This document shows, in pieces, positions 44,901 to 51,520 of a DNA stretch of 64,000 nt (positions are counted from its first letter, which is position 1; the number at the start of each line of letters is the position of its first letter). The notes beneath the pieces were generated by a model that ran no database searches, was not told the DNA's origin, and saw nothing but the letters and a program-made list of their open reading frames with translations. A program made the position numbers and the translations under genes. The stretch is from Sinomonas sp. ASV322 (lineage in GTDB: Bacteria; Actinomycetota; Actinomycetes; Actinomycetales; Micrococcaceae), in assembly GCF_030908245.1 (NCBI RefSeq), contig NZ_JAVFJJ010000004.1, positions 124,001-188,000 of the forward strand, read 5' to 3'.

Positions 44901-45094
44901 CCCACCTGCTTGTCGACGACGTCGGGCGACGCCCCGGCCATCGACGTCACGACCGTGAGCTGGGGGAACTCGATCGACGGGATGAGCTCCTGCTTGAGGC
45001 TCCCCGCCGTGATGACGCCGAAGACCGCGGCGAACAGCGTGATGAGCGCAATGAGCGCCTTGTTGGACATCGAGAGGCTCGCAAGCCGGAACAT
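41903..45094 (-). CDS. RND superfamily efflux transporter (AcrB/HAE1-like)
   Basis: A protein of about 1063 residues with the 12-segment RND plan: one helix, a large extracytoplasmic loop, six helices, then the same again. RND signatures are present: SIEFPQLTVVTSMAGASPDVVD, the proton-relay region ALTIAIGRVVDDSIVVIENIKRHL, and GVVTNAIVLIDLINQYRR near the end. Monoderm actinobacteria lack an outer-membrane TolC route, and no fusion-protein gene is adjacent, so it probably exports lipids or hydrophobic compounds alone. ATG at 45094 (MFRLAS) is preferred over 45112, which lies inside an AT-rich dyad. Confidence 0.9.
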   Translation of the reverse strand: MFRLASLSMSNKALIALITLFAAVFGVITAGSLKQELIPSIEFPQLTVVTSMAGASPDVVDKQVGQPLEKALQAVEGLESSSSTSRTGVSTIRLSFAYGTNLDRARNQIDRAISTAKQQLPSGVQPNTLAGSISDFPIVFIAASSDKGLSELEGQLVQQAVPTLSKIEGVRGVDITGGATRHIQIQPDPAAMGARGVDVAAIRTALQNNGSLVPVGTITDQGRTLSLQAGSPIDSTDTIKGLPVAGAKQPTKIGDVASVAIQDDTATSITRTDGKLTLALSVTKKPEGDTVAISHAVRDALPGLESSLGSNAKLTTVFDQAPFIEKSIKDLTTEGLLGLGFAVLTILVFLLSVRSTLVTAVSIPLSLLITFIGLFAAHYSLNILTLGALTIAIGRVVDDSIVVIENIKRHLSYGEEKTTAILAAVREVAAAVTASTLTTVAVFLPIAFVGNLAGELFRPFALTVTIALLASLAVALTIVPVLAYWFLGHKSSGAANRAGVEAEAHVKERKSALQRGYLPVLRATQKHPVWTVVAGVLVLVATFAMTPLLATNLLGRSGENSFTVTQKLPPGTSLDATSTAAAKVEAALRGTEGVQTVQVTIGNSTTGFSAFVSSGASNASFTVITDGSADQAAVQQRARNAVAGLSGAGTVTVSDQQGGFGTSSTVDVTVKAPDSATLGRANDAVVGALKDVPGATGVTSNLAAAQPIVQVSVDRAKAVAAGLNEQQVGALLAATVSPVPAGTVRIDTTDYPVLIGKGTQFSSVDSVRGMPLPGQPGLTLGAIASVTAVDVPVTVTSTSGQRTATVSVMPGDTNLGSVSAEVQKRIAGLALDGGATASVGGAASQQAESFKQLGLALLAAIAIVYVVMVAAFKSLLQPLVLLVSIPFAATGAIGLLLATRIPLGLPALIGLLMLVGIVVTNAIVLIDLINQYRRPRGRRPALPLEDAIEQGARQRLRPILMTALATIFALTPMALGLTGGGGFIAQPLAVVVIGGLVSSTVLTLVLVPVLYRLVEGRLERRRLLRDLTRRPAPAAATNDDDDDAGDWTTGAVPKVTGRRAAKD

Positions 45095-45110
45095 GTGTGC
45101 TGTTTTCCCC

Positions 45111-45126
45111 ATATCGAGATATCGAT
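45111..45126. promoter_or_regulatory. AT-rich dyad upstream of the RND transporter
   Basis: ATATCGAGATATCGAT contains ATATCGA twice in direct orientation and a GATATC centre with partial flanking symmetry (CCATA...TATGG). It lies 16-32 bases upstream of the preferred transporter start, in a GC-rich genome. PadR and TetR repressors often bind such sites before exporter genes; none is encoded nearby. Confidence 0.4.
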
Positions 45127-45140
45127 CTATGGACGACGAC

Positions 45141-45168
45141 GGCCCGCACCGTCCGTACGGTGCGGGCC
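45141..45168 (-). terminator. Terminator hairpin after mqo
   Basis: GGCCCGCACCGT at 45141-45152 pairs perfectly with ACGGTGCGGGCC at 45157-45168 around a 4-base loop. It lies 15 bases past the mqo stop and separates it from the RND gene promoter. Confidence 0.8.
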
Positions 45169-45183
45169 GCCTTGGCCTGTGCT

Positions 45184-46674
45184 CTACTGGGCGGTGGCCG
45201 CGAGCTGGAGGGCTTCGGCCGTGGTGGCCGCGATCTCCGCCGCGAGCTCCGGGTTGTCGTTCAGCTTCACGCCGTAGCCCGGCATCATCTCGCGGAGTGT
45301 GTCCTCCCAGCCCCGGTACTGCTTCGGGAAGCAGCGCCGCATGAGCTCAAGCATGATCGGAACGGCCGTCGAGGCGCCCGGCGACGCGCCGAGCAGCGCT
45401 CCGACGGAGCCGTCGCGGGCCGTGATGACCTCGGTGCCGAACTGGAGCACGCCGCCCTTGTGCGGGTCCTTCTTGATGATCTGCACGCGCTGGCCGGCCG
45501 TGATGAGTTCCCACTTGTCGCCGTCCGCGAGCGGGAAGTATTCGCGCAGCGCCTCGACTTTGGCGCCGTGGCTCTTCGCGACCTCCTTCACGAGGTAGGC
45601 CGTGAGGTCCATGTTGTCCTTCGCGACCGCGAGCATCGGGACGATGTTGCTCGCGCGGATCGACAGCGGAAGGTCGAGGAGCGAGCCGTTCTTGAGGAAG
45701 TTCGTCGAGAACCCCGCGTACGGCCCGAACAGGAGGGACCGCTGGCCGTCCACGTAGCGTGTGTCGAGGTGCGGGACCGACATGGGCGGCGCGCCGACCG
45801 AGGCCTGGCCATAGACCTTCGCGTTGTGCCTCGCCGCGAGCGCCTCGTCCGTGCAGCGGAAGAACTTGCCCGAGACCGGGAACCCCCCGTAGCCCTTGCT
45901 CTCGGGGATGCCCGAGGCCTGGAGGAGATGGAGTGCGCCGCCGCCGGCTCCGATGAAGACGAACTTCGCGTGGATGCTGCCGCGTTCGCCGGACGCCGTG
46001 TGCTTGGTCGCGATGTCCCAGCCCCCGCGGGAGCGCTTGACGTCGCTCACGTCAGTTCCGTAGTTGACCTCGACGCCGCTGCGCGCAAGGTAGTCGACGA
46101 GTTCGCGGCTCAGGGTGCCGAAGTCGACGTCCGTGCCGGACGCGACGCGGTTCGCCGCAACGCGGCCGGGGCCGCGCCCCTCCATGACGAGTGGCGCCCA
46201 TTCTGCGATCTGCTCGGGGTCCTCGCTGAACTCCATCTCGGAGAACAGCGCGTTCGGCTTGAGGGCCTCGAAGCGCTTTGCGAGGTAGTCCGCATGCGAG
46301 TCGCCGATGACGAAGCTCATGTGCGGAACCGTGTGGATGAAGCGCGTGGGGTCGCCGATGTTCCCCTCGCGCACAAGGTGGGACCAGAACTGCCGCGAGA
46401 GCTGGAAGCCCTCGTTGATGCCCAGCGCCTTTGCCGGGCTGATCGAGCCGTCCTCCGCCTGAGGCGTGTAGTTGAGCTCGCAGAAGGCCGCGTGGCCCGT
46501 TCCTGCGTTGTTCCACGGCCCCGAGCTCTCGAGCCCGACCGCCGGGAGGCGCTCGAAGAGCACGATGTTCCAGGCCGGTTCAAGCTTCTTGAGGAACGCC
46601 CCGAGTGTGGCGCTCATGATGCCGCCGCCGACCAGGACGACATCGGCGGACCGAGTGGTGGATATGAAGGTCAC
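45184..46674 (-). CDS. mqo: Malate:quinone oxidoreductase
   Basis: A 496-residue FAD-dependent peripheral membrane enzyme oxidising malate to oxaloacetate and passing electrons to quinone. FAD motif [23 protein letters not shown] at the N-terminus; the Mqo-specific [55 protein letters not shown] and [17 protein letters not shown] are all present. Length is typical for the family. Single-gene unit with its own terminator. Confidence 0.97.
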   Translation of the reverse strand: MTFISTTRSADVVLVGGGIMSATLGAFLKKLEPAWNIVLFERLPAVGLESSGPWNNAGTGHAAFCELNYTPQAEDGSISPAKALGINEGFQLSRQFWSHLVREGNIGDPTRFIHTVPHMSFVIGDSHADYLAKRFEALKPNALFSEMEFSEDPEQIAEWAPLVMEGRGPGRVAANRVASGTDVDFGTLSRELVDYLARSGVEVNYGTDVSDVKRSRGGWDIATKHTASGERGSIHAKFVFIGAGGGALHLLQASGIPESKGYGGFPVSGKFFRCTDEALAARHNAKVYGQASVGAPPMSVPHLDTRYVDGQRSLLFGPYAGFSTNFLKNGSLLDLPLSIRASNIVPMLAVAKDNMDLTAYLVKEVAKSHGAKVEALREYFPLADGDKWELITAGQRVQIIKKDPHKGGVLQFGTEVITARDGSVGALLGASPGASTAVPIMLELMRRCFPKQYRGWEDTLREMMPGYGVKLNDNPELAAEIAATTAEALQLAATAQ

Positions 46675-46806
46675 TGACTCTCCCTGCGCAAATGGACCAC
46701 AGGCAGAATATCCCTCGCGAGGGCCCTTCTCTAAATCTCCGCGGGCCGCCGAGTCAAGGGGTCCGCCTCCACTTTTTTGCTGCGCTGTGCTCCTTGCGGC
46801 GCTCCG

Positions 46807-48477
46807 CTATGGGGTGACGGCGGCAGCCTTGAGCACCACGTGGTTGAAGGTCTCGTTCAAGACCGGCGACGTCGGGTAGCTCTCGACCCGCGAGGACACC
46901 GCGACGGCCGAGATCGGGAACGCAATCGGCACGGCGGGCGCGGTGCTCCCGAGCTGCGAGTTGATGCTCTGGTAGGCCTGCGTCCGGTCGGTGCCGTCGG
47001 CGAGGCCACGCGCGCGTTCGATCTTGCTGAAGAGCTGCGCGTCGAAGAAGCCGAACTCGCCGTTCTTCGCGCCGAACAGCGACGAGAGGAAGTCGTCCGG
47101 ATCCGCGTAGGTCCCGTAGCGGCCGAGGAGGTGGAACGCATGGTCCCCCGGTGACGTGACTTTCTGGAGGTAGCCGTCCGACCAGTCGATCGGCACGGGC
47201 TTGATGTTGAGGCCCACGCGGGTGAGCTGTGCGCTGAGCTCGGCGTAGACCTTCTCGGGCGACGGAAGATAGAGGCGCGTGACGTTGAGCGGGTAGCAGA
47301 ACTTGAGCTCTTCGCCCTTGTAGCCGGCCTCCGCGAGATAGCGCTTCGCCTTTTCGGGGTCATACGAGGGGAAGCCGCCAGCCTGATTGAATCCGCTGAG
47401 CTTCGGGGGGACGAACTGCGAAGCGGGCTTCGTGTCCTCGAGGAAGAACGGTCGGATGATCGCGTCCTTGTTGACCGCCATCGAGATGGCCTGCCGCACC
47501 TTCTCGTTCTGGAGGATCGGAACGGCCTGGTTCATGCCGAGGTAGATGATCGAGAATGGATCCCGGCGCACGACTTGGAGGCCCTTGCGGACGAGCGTCT
47601 CGATGTTGTCGATCGTGACCGCGTCGTAGCCGTCGATCCGGCCTTCGAGGAGGGCCTGGAGCCGGCTCTGAGTCTGATCGAAGACGACGAACGAGAGCTG
47701 GCCGATCTGGCCGCGCGTCCCCCAATAGTCAGACGACGATTCGAGGAGGATCCTGTCCTTGCCCCATTCTTTGAAGCGGAACGGTCCCGTGCCGATCGGG
47801 TGGAGCGCGTAGCGGGAGACTTTCGTGCCGGCCGATGCCTGGTCTTCGACGTCGGCCGCATCCGCCGAGAGCGCGGCGGGGGAGGAGATCGCGAAGCCGG
47901 GCGCAGTGAGTGCCTGCAGGAAGCCCGTGAGGGGCTGCGTGAGTTGGATCCTCACCTGATAGTCCCCGACGATTTCGCAGGATTTGAAGACGGACAGGGT
48001 CGGGGCGTCGGAGTGGGCCTTGAAGACGGCGGTGAACGGCAGCGTTGCATGGCCCGCGCGGAAGGCGGGGGAGAAGGAGAACCAGCGGTCGAAGTTGGCC
48101 TTGACCGCCGCCGCCGTGAACGGCGTTCCGTCGTGGAATTTCACGTTCTGGCGCAGAGCGAACGTGTACGACATCTGGTCCGCGCTCTGGATCCACTGTG
48201 TCGCGAGGGCGGGAGCGGGAGCCCCAGTCTCGGGATCTGTCGTCACGAGACCCTCGAGCACTTGGCGGGTGATTCGAAGGGAGTCGATGTCGGTCACGAG
48301 CGCGGGGTCGAGCCCGATGGGCGCCGCCGGGGTCGCGAACGTGAAAGATTCGGTGGGCGCCGTCGTGCTGTCGGCGCTCGGGGTGGGCTTCGGCCCGGGC
48401 GAAGGGGTGCACCCGCTGAGGAGGGCGGCGACCGCCGCTGCCTGGAGCAGGTCCCTTCGCCTGAAGCTGCGCGCCAC
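46807..48477 (-). CDS. ABC transporter substrate-binding lipoprotein (family 5, peptide/nickel type)
   Basis: A 556-residue SBP family 5 protein. The signal region RRRDLLQAAAVAALLSGC has a lipobox (LSGC, Cys near residue 23) and a twin Arg-Arg start. The family signature VKFHDGTPFTAAAVKANFDRW lies near residue 112, and GTGPFRFKEW near 223. It binds peptides or other solutes outside the cell. No permease or ATPase genes lie beside it, so it is an orphan here and must use a transporter encoded elsewhere. GTG start. Confidence 0.88.
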   Translation of the reverse strand: MARSFRRRDLLQAAAVAALLSGCTPSPGPKPTPSADSTTAPTESFTFATPAAPIGLDPALVTDIDSLRITRQVLEGLVTTDPETGAPAPALATQWIQSADQMSYTFALRQNVKFHDGTPFTAAAVKANFDRWFSFSPAFRAGHATLPFTAVFKAHSDAPTLSVFKSCEIVGDYQVRIQLTQPLTGFLQALTAPGFAISSPAALSADAADVEDQASAGTKVSRYALHPIGTGPFRFKEWGKDRILLESSSDYWGTRGQIGQLSFVVFDQTQSRLQALLEGRIDGYDAVTIDNIETLVRKGLQVVRRDPFSIIYLGMNQAVPILQNEKVRQAISMAVNKDAIIRPFFLEDTKPASQFVPPKLSGFNQAGGFPSYDPEKAKRYLAEAGYKGEELKFCYPLNVTRLYLPSPEKVYAELSAQLTRVGLNIKPVPIDWSDGYLQKVTSPGDHAFHLLGRYGTYADPDDFLSSLFGAKNGEFGFFDAQLFSKIERARGLADGTDRTQAYQSINSQLGSTAPAVPIAFPISAVAVSSRVESYPTSPVLNETFNHVVLKAAAVTP

Positions 48478-48559
48478 GCCAACGCCTTTCCCGCCGCATG
48501 CCCGGCGCCCGATCCGAGGGTGTCGACCTGCTCGGCCGGTGGAAGCGGGCCGGAGGTGG

Positions 48560-48641
48560 TGCGCGAGGAGGGACTTGAACCCTCACGTCCGAAGACACAG
48601 GAACCTAAATCCTGCGTGTCTGCCAATTTCACCACTCGCGC
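48560..48641 (-). tRNA. tRNA-Leu (anticodon TAG)
   Basis: On the reverse strand a GCGCGAG acceptor pairs with CTCGCGC, with a long variable arm typical of leucine tRNA. The anticodon arm is CAGGA-TTTAGGT-TCCTG, anticodon TAG. The T-arm is GAGGGTTCAAGTCCCTC. Discriminator A is followed by an encoded CCA (48557-48559). Confidence 0.96.
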
Positions 48642-48766
48642 GCGAGCCCCTGCGCCGGCAGCCGACCAGGTTGGCGCCGCGTGCTGGGGTCCTCGCCAGT
48701 CTAACTGGGAGTCTCACCACGGACGTGCACTCGACGCCACTGAGGTGGCCTCGGGAAGAGGGGCTC

Positions 48767-49273
48767 TCAGTGGTGCCCCATGGCCGACTCAGCCGTTCTG
48801 AGGTCGCGCCGCAGCTTGGCGACGTGGCCCTTGGCCCGCACGTTGTACTGCGCGAGTGCTATGCGTCCCTCCTCGTCGATCACAAACGTGCTGCGGATGA
48901 GGCCCTGATACGTCCGCCCGTAGTTCTTCTTCTCGCCCCACGTTCCGTAGAGGTCGGCTACCGCGTGCCCCTCGTCGGCGAGGAGCGGGAAGCCGAGACG
49001 CTGTTCGTCGGCGAACTTGACGACCGCCCTGGCCGGGTCGGGCGAGATGCCGACGACGGCGTAGCCCGCCCCGGCGAGCGACGCGAGACTGTCGCGGAAG
49101 TCGCAGGCCTGCTGGGTGCACGCAGGGGTGTCCGCCTCGGGATAGAAGTAGAGGACCGCCTTGCGTCCGCGCAGGTCGGCGAGGGCCGTCGTCCCGCCGT
49201 CGGAATCCGGAAGCGAGAAGTCTGGCGCGGGATCGCCGGAGGCGAGCCGGAAGGGGGCCGCTGAAGTGGTCAT
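48767..49273 (-). CDS. bcp: Thioredoxin-dependent peroxiredoxin (BCP/PrxQ type)
   Basis: A 168-residue peroxiredoxin that reduces H2O2 and organic peroxides. The active site is FYPEADTPACTQQACDFRDSL with peroxidatic Cys in PACT and a resolving Cys five residues later, the PrxQ spacing. PAPDFSLPDSDG near the start and STFVIDEEGRI later are conserved. Relevant locally because amine oxidase produces H2O2, though no operon link exists. ATG at 49273; the longer frame upstream has no support. Confidence 0.93.
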   Translation of the reverse strand: MTTSAAPFRLASGDPAPDFSLPDSDGGTTALADLRGRKAVLYFYPEADTPACTQQACDFRDSLASLAGAGYAVVGISPDPARAVVKFADEQRLGFPLLADEGHAVADLYGTWGEKKNYGRTYQGLIRSTFVIDEEGRIALAQYNVRAKGHVAKLRRDLRTAESAMGHH

Positions 49274-49439
49274 GCCGCCAGCGTAGCCGCGTGCCGACGG
49301 GGCCGTGAGAGCGGTGACGGAGAACACTCCCGTGGGAGTGTGTGTGGATTTCGCTCTTAGGCGGGAACCGTGTAGAGTTACATGTCGTTGCGGGGGACGC
49401 CGCGAGGTCCGGAAGGTCCGCGAGAGTCCCGCACGAAGC

Positions 49440-49512
49440 GCGCCTCTAGCTCAACTGGCAGAGCAATTGACTCTTAATCAATGGGTTCCGGGTTCGAGTC
49501 CCGGGGGGCGCA
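49440..49512 (+). tRNA. tRNA-Lys (anticodon CTT), prophage integration site
   Basis: A 73-base cloverleaf: acceptor GCGCCTC with GGGGCGC, D-arm CTAGCTCAACTGGCAGAG, anticodon arm ATTGA-CTCTTAA-TCAAT (CTT), T-arm CCGGGTTCGAGTCCCGG, discriminator A. No CCA is encoded. Phage-type genes begin directly at its 3' end, and the first one reads back into it. Confidence 0.96.
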
Positions 49513-49789
49513 CATCGATCGGGAGGACCCCGTCGCGATTCTGCGACGGGGTCCTGTCGTTTAAGCCCAACACCCACATGAGGTCGAAGCCGAGTGCGCG
49601 GTGGAGCGTATCAACTTCGTCGAAGCTCCACTCGATCTCGCCGTTCATGCGCCTCGAAATGACAGTGGGGTTCATCCCGAGCAAGCGCGCCGCTTCCTTC
49701 TGTGTCACGCGCTGCGCGGCGAACTGCATCCTGAGCCGGCGTGCGATGCCCTGGCTCCACGTCTCCTGAGACTCTGGCTGTGCGCTCAT
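49478..49789 (-). CDS. Phage repressor-like HTH protein whose 3' end lies in tRNA-Lys
   Basis: A 103-residue protein from ATG 49789. A helix-turn-helix occupies about residues 15-65 (RRLRMQFAAQRVTQKEAARLLGMNPTVISRRMNGEIEWSFDEVDTLHRAL). The last ten or so residues (around VRPPGLEPGTH) are encoded by the reverse strand of tRNA-Lys, with the stop codon in the anticodon arm. The C-terminus was therefore created by integration. The gene diverges from a Cro-like gene with operators between. In phages BPs and Brujita the repressor gene contains attP, and integration trims it to a stable form; this gene has the position, size and orientation expected of that trimmed form. Confidence 0.82.
   Translation of the reverse strand: MSAQPESQETWSQGIARRLRMQFAAQRVTQKEAARLLGMNPTVISRRMNGEIEWSFDEVDTLHRALGFDLMWVLGLNDRTPSQNRDGVLPIDVRPPGLEPGTH
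49485..49512. other. Probable attL core within the tRNA-Lys 3' half
   Basis: The T-arm and acceptor 3' strand of tRNA-Lys is the usual attB core for tRNA-targeting tyrosine integrases, and phage genes start immediately after it. The exact core cannot be fixed without the right-hand copy, which should be a duplicate of part of this segment beyond the window. Confidence 0.6.
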
Positions 49790-49796
49790 GGACGCG

Positions 49797-49825
49797 ATAC
49801 TACTTGCAGAAATTGCAACATTCAA
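49797..49825 (-). promoter_or_regulatory. Repressor promoter with embedded operator, apparently leaderless
   Basis: On the reverse strand TTGAAT (49820-49825), a 17-base spacer and TAGTAT (49797-49802) make a good sigma-70 promoter. The ATG at 49789 lies only seven bases beyond the -10 box, so the transcript should be leaderless. The spacer contains the dyad TTGCAATTTCTGCAA (49804-49818), sharing a core with the palindrome at 49895-49923, which would allow autorepression. Confidence 0.65.
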
Positions 49826-49894
49826 CCCAAATCAGCAACTATGCTCCCGTACTGTCATCAGCCATGTACATGATGCATGGAGATGTGACACGCC

Positions 49895-49923
49895 CATGAA
49901 GATGCAAAATTTGCATCTTCATG
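49895..49923. promoter_or_regulatory. 29-bp perfect palindrome upstream of the Cro-like gene
   Basis: Fourteen-base arms are perfectly symmetric about a single central base; the core is TGCAAAATTTGCA. The promoter-proximal dyad at 49804-49818 has the related core TGCAGAAATTGCA. A weak promoter, TTGCAT (49911-49916) and TACGGT (49935-49940), overlaps it and would start transcription almost at the ATG at 49948. This is the expected place for the lytic-promoter operator. Confidence 0.75.
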
Positions 49924-49947
49924 CATAACGAGCCTACGGTGTGGGGC

Positions 49948-50175
49948 ATGGCCAAATCTCCCGAAGGCGTAGCTGCCAATATCCGAGCTGAGATCGCTCG
50001 ATATGGGGTGACTCAAAGGTCGTTGGCGGACCAGCTGGGCATGCCGCCGAGCACCCTCTCGAAGAAGCTGAGTGGATCGACACAGCTTCTTGCGGTTGAT
50101 GTCGAACGCATCGCCGAGGTGCTCGGCATCGCCGTCTCGAGCCTGTACGGCGAGCGGGCGCCCGCCGTCGCATAA
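49948..50175 (+). CDS. Cro-like XRE family HTH protein
   Basis: A 75-residue helix-turn-helix protein (VAANIRAEIARYGVTQRSLADQLGMPPSTLSKKLSGSTQLLAVDVERIAEVLGIAVSSLYG). It is the first rightward gene of the prophage and diverges from the repressor-like gene, so a Cro role is likely. The ATG at 49921 lies inside the palindrome; ATG 49948 just after the promoter is the better start. Confidence 0.82.
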   Translation: MAKSPEGVAANIRAEIARYGVTQRSLADQLGMPPSTLSKKLSGSTQLLAVDVERIAEVLGIAVSSLYGERAPAVA

Positions 50176-50252
50176 GACCCCCGGCGCGGCCCGTGCAGCT
50201 TCCCCCCAGGCCGCGGTCCGCGCCGGGCATCACCCCCACGAAAAAGAAGGAA

Positions 50253-50280
50253 CGCCCGGGCCGTTGCAGCGGCCCGGGCG
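50253..50280 (+). other. 28-base stem-loop with CCGTTGCAGCGG apex (copy 1)
   Basis: CGCCCGGGCCG pairs with CGGCCCGGGCG around loop TTGCAG. It follows the Cro-like gene and precedes the small membrane gene by about 20 bases. A 5' flank CCCCCACGAAAAAGAAGG is similar to that of a second copy at 51065-51092. It could be a terminator or a phage-wide RNA/DNA signal. Confidence 0.65.
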
Positions 50281-50302
50281 TCACCCCTCAAAGGAGTCTC
50301 GA

Positions 50303-50428
50303 ATGTCTAGGTTCGATCGTCTTGTGCGTAGGACCCCGCTATGGGTGTTCCCGATCGTGGGCGGCATCTGCGGCTCACTCGCGTTCGGCGTCGTGATGCT
50401 CGCGGTCAAGTGGATTTTCGGGTTGTGA
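50303..50428 (+). CDS. Small single-span membrane protein (41 residues)
   Basis: MSRFDRLVRRTP leads into a hydrophobic span WVFPIVGGICGSLAFGVVML and ends KWIFGL. The ATG has AGGAG seven bases upstream, which together with the clean positive-inside N-terminus supports a real gene. Function unknown; small membrane proteins at this place in prophages may affect superinfection or regulation. Confidence 0.6.
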   Translation: MSRFDRLVRRTPLWVFPIVGGICGSLAFGVVMLAVKWIFGL

Positions 50429-50440
50429 CGGGGGGCCAGG

Positions 50441-51031
50441 TCAGTGCTGCGAAGCCGGGAAGAGAACGTGCACGAGCAGACTCACCAGCGCGCCGCTGAC
50501 GAGGCCGCCGGCAAAGCCAAAGAGCGTCAGCCGCCACTTGAGCGTGTTCTCTCGGTGTTCCTTCTCGGGTACGTCGCGGACGACCGGAACCGCCCGGAAT
50601 CGCTGCCACCACGGAACGGGCTCGATGTGGTCTTTGGCGATCGCCTGGAGCATCTGCGCGTACCGCAGGACGTGTTCGCCAGAAGTCGAGCCGGCGACGA
50701 GGAGGTACCGACCCATGTGTTTGTTGTTCAGCTCGAGCGACGCCGCGTCGGCTTGGACACGGAGATTCCGGATCGGACGGGAGGTGTGGTTGAACATGTC
50801 CTCGACCGCCGTCGGACCTCTGAAGACGCCGCCGATCAGGTCCGTCCCCGTGTACGCGTGCTCGACTCCATAGGGCTCGAACGCTTTCCGGATCGCGTCG
50901 TCAAACCTCTCGAGCGCTTCTCGGGTCTTGAAGTGGTACCTCCCTCGGTACCGGCTCGCCGGTATCAGCTGGATCTCGCTCCATCTCCGCAGACGGTCGC
51001 GGTCGAGCCAGGTGTTCATCCGGAGCAGCAT
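50441..51031 (-). CDS. Reverse-strand prophage gene with C-terminal membrane segments, unknown
   Basis: A 196-residue protein, transcribed against all neighbouring early genes. The N-terminal about 150 residues are soluble and basic/aromatic (WSEIQLIPASRYRGRYHFKT, FEPYGVEHAYTGTDLIGG). Then a juxtamembrane stretch (WWQRFRAVPVVRDVPEKEHRE) is followed by one or two hydrophobic spans (LTLFGFAGGLVSGALVSLLVHVLFP). ATG has GGGGGA six bases upstream. Reverse orientation next to the immunity region is typical of genes expressed in the lysogen, such as exclusion factors. I do not recognise the family. Confidence 0.7.
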   Translation of the reverse strand: MLLRMNTWLDRDRLRRWSEIQLIPASRYRGRYHFKTREALERFDDAIRKAFEPYGVEHAYTGTDLIGGVFRGPTAVEDMFNHTSRPIRNLRVQADAASLELNNKHMGRYLLVAGSTSGEHVLRYAQMLQAIAKDHIEPVPWWQRFRAVPVVRDVPEKEHRENTLKWRLTLFGFAGGLVSGALVSLLVHVLFPASQH

Positions 51032-51064
51032 CGATTCCCCCTTGTCTCAATCCCCACGAAGAAT

Positions 51065-51092
51065 GCCCCCAGCCGTTGCAGCGGCTGAGGGC
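51065..51092 (+). other. 28-base stem-loop with CCGTTGCAGCGG apex (copy 2)
   Basis: GCCC...CAGCCG pairs with CGGCTG...GGGC around the same TTGCAG loop as copy 1, with one mismatch in the stem. It is preceded by CCCCACGAAGAAT and followed by another CCCCACGAA just before the GTG of the next gene at 51125. Confidence 0.65.
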
Positions 51093-51124
51093 GAAGGAAA
51101 TCTCCCCACGAAAGGAAAAGTCCT

Positions 51125-51520
51125 GTGTCCATCGTACAGAACACCGCCCCGCGCCCGGGGCGTTGGATCACGGTTCCTGACGAGCCTCGCCCGGCGCGGA
51201 CGTCGCGCGAGCTGATCGAGCGGGCCGAGCGCGCGCTTAGGACCGGTCAGCCGAACCTCGCGGCCCTCTACCTCCGACGCGCGGACCTCGCGAGCGACTA
51301 TGAGCGGATCGACCGCTCGATCGCGCTCGCGGTCCTCCGCACCGGTGCCGGCATCGGAGGCCTGGTCGCGGCGTTCAGCCCGATCGCCGAAGCCGTTCGC
51401 TCGGCCCTCGCCAGCTTCACGAGGTTCCTTGAGTCCCTCGCTGGGGCGGTCAGTGACTCGATCGCCGGGGAGCTCGAGCAGGACGACTTCGCGCTCGCAG
51501 GATCAGGGGCCGCGTCATGA
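51125..51520 (+). CDS. Phage early protein, hypothetical (131 residues)
   Basis: Starts at a GTG shortly after CCCCACGAAAGGAAAAG. The N-terminal half has a helical TPR-like stretch (LIERAERALRTGQPNLAALYLRRADLASDYERID). The C-terminal half is alanine-rich and mildly hydrophobic (GAGIGGLVAAFSPIAEAVRSALASFTRFLESLAG). First of a run of rightward genes joined by 4-base overlaps. Function not recognised. Confidence 0.65.
   Translation: MSIVQNTAPRPGRWITVPDEPRPARTSRELIERAERALRTGQPNLAALYLRRADLASDYERIDRSIALAVLRTGAGIGGLVAAFSPIAEAVRSALASFTRFLESLAGAVSDSIAGELEQDDFALAGSGAAS

Noticed and set aside
43514-45277. Long forward reading frame (587 codons) opposite the RND transporter
   Set aside because: Arg/Asp/Glu-rich shadow frame with no domain; the opposite strand encodes the complete transporter.
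48560-48641. tRNA-Leu as a second phage attachment site
   Set aside because: Both flanks are ordinary chromosomal genes (SBP lipoprotein and peroxiredoxin) with no phage genes or reading frame entering the tRNA.
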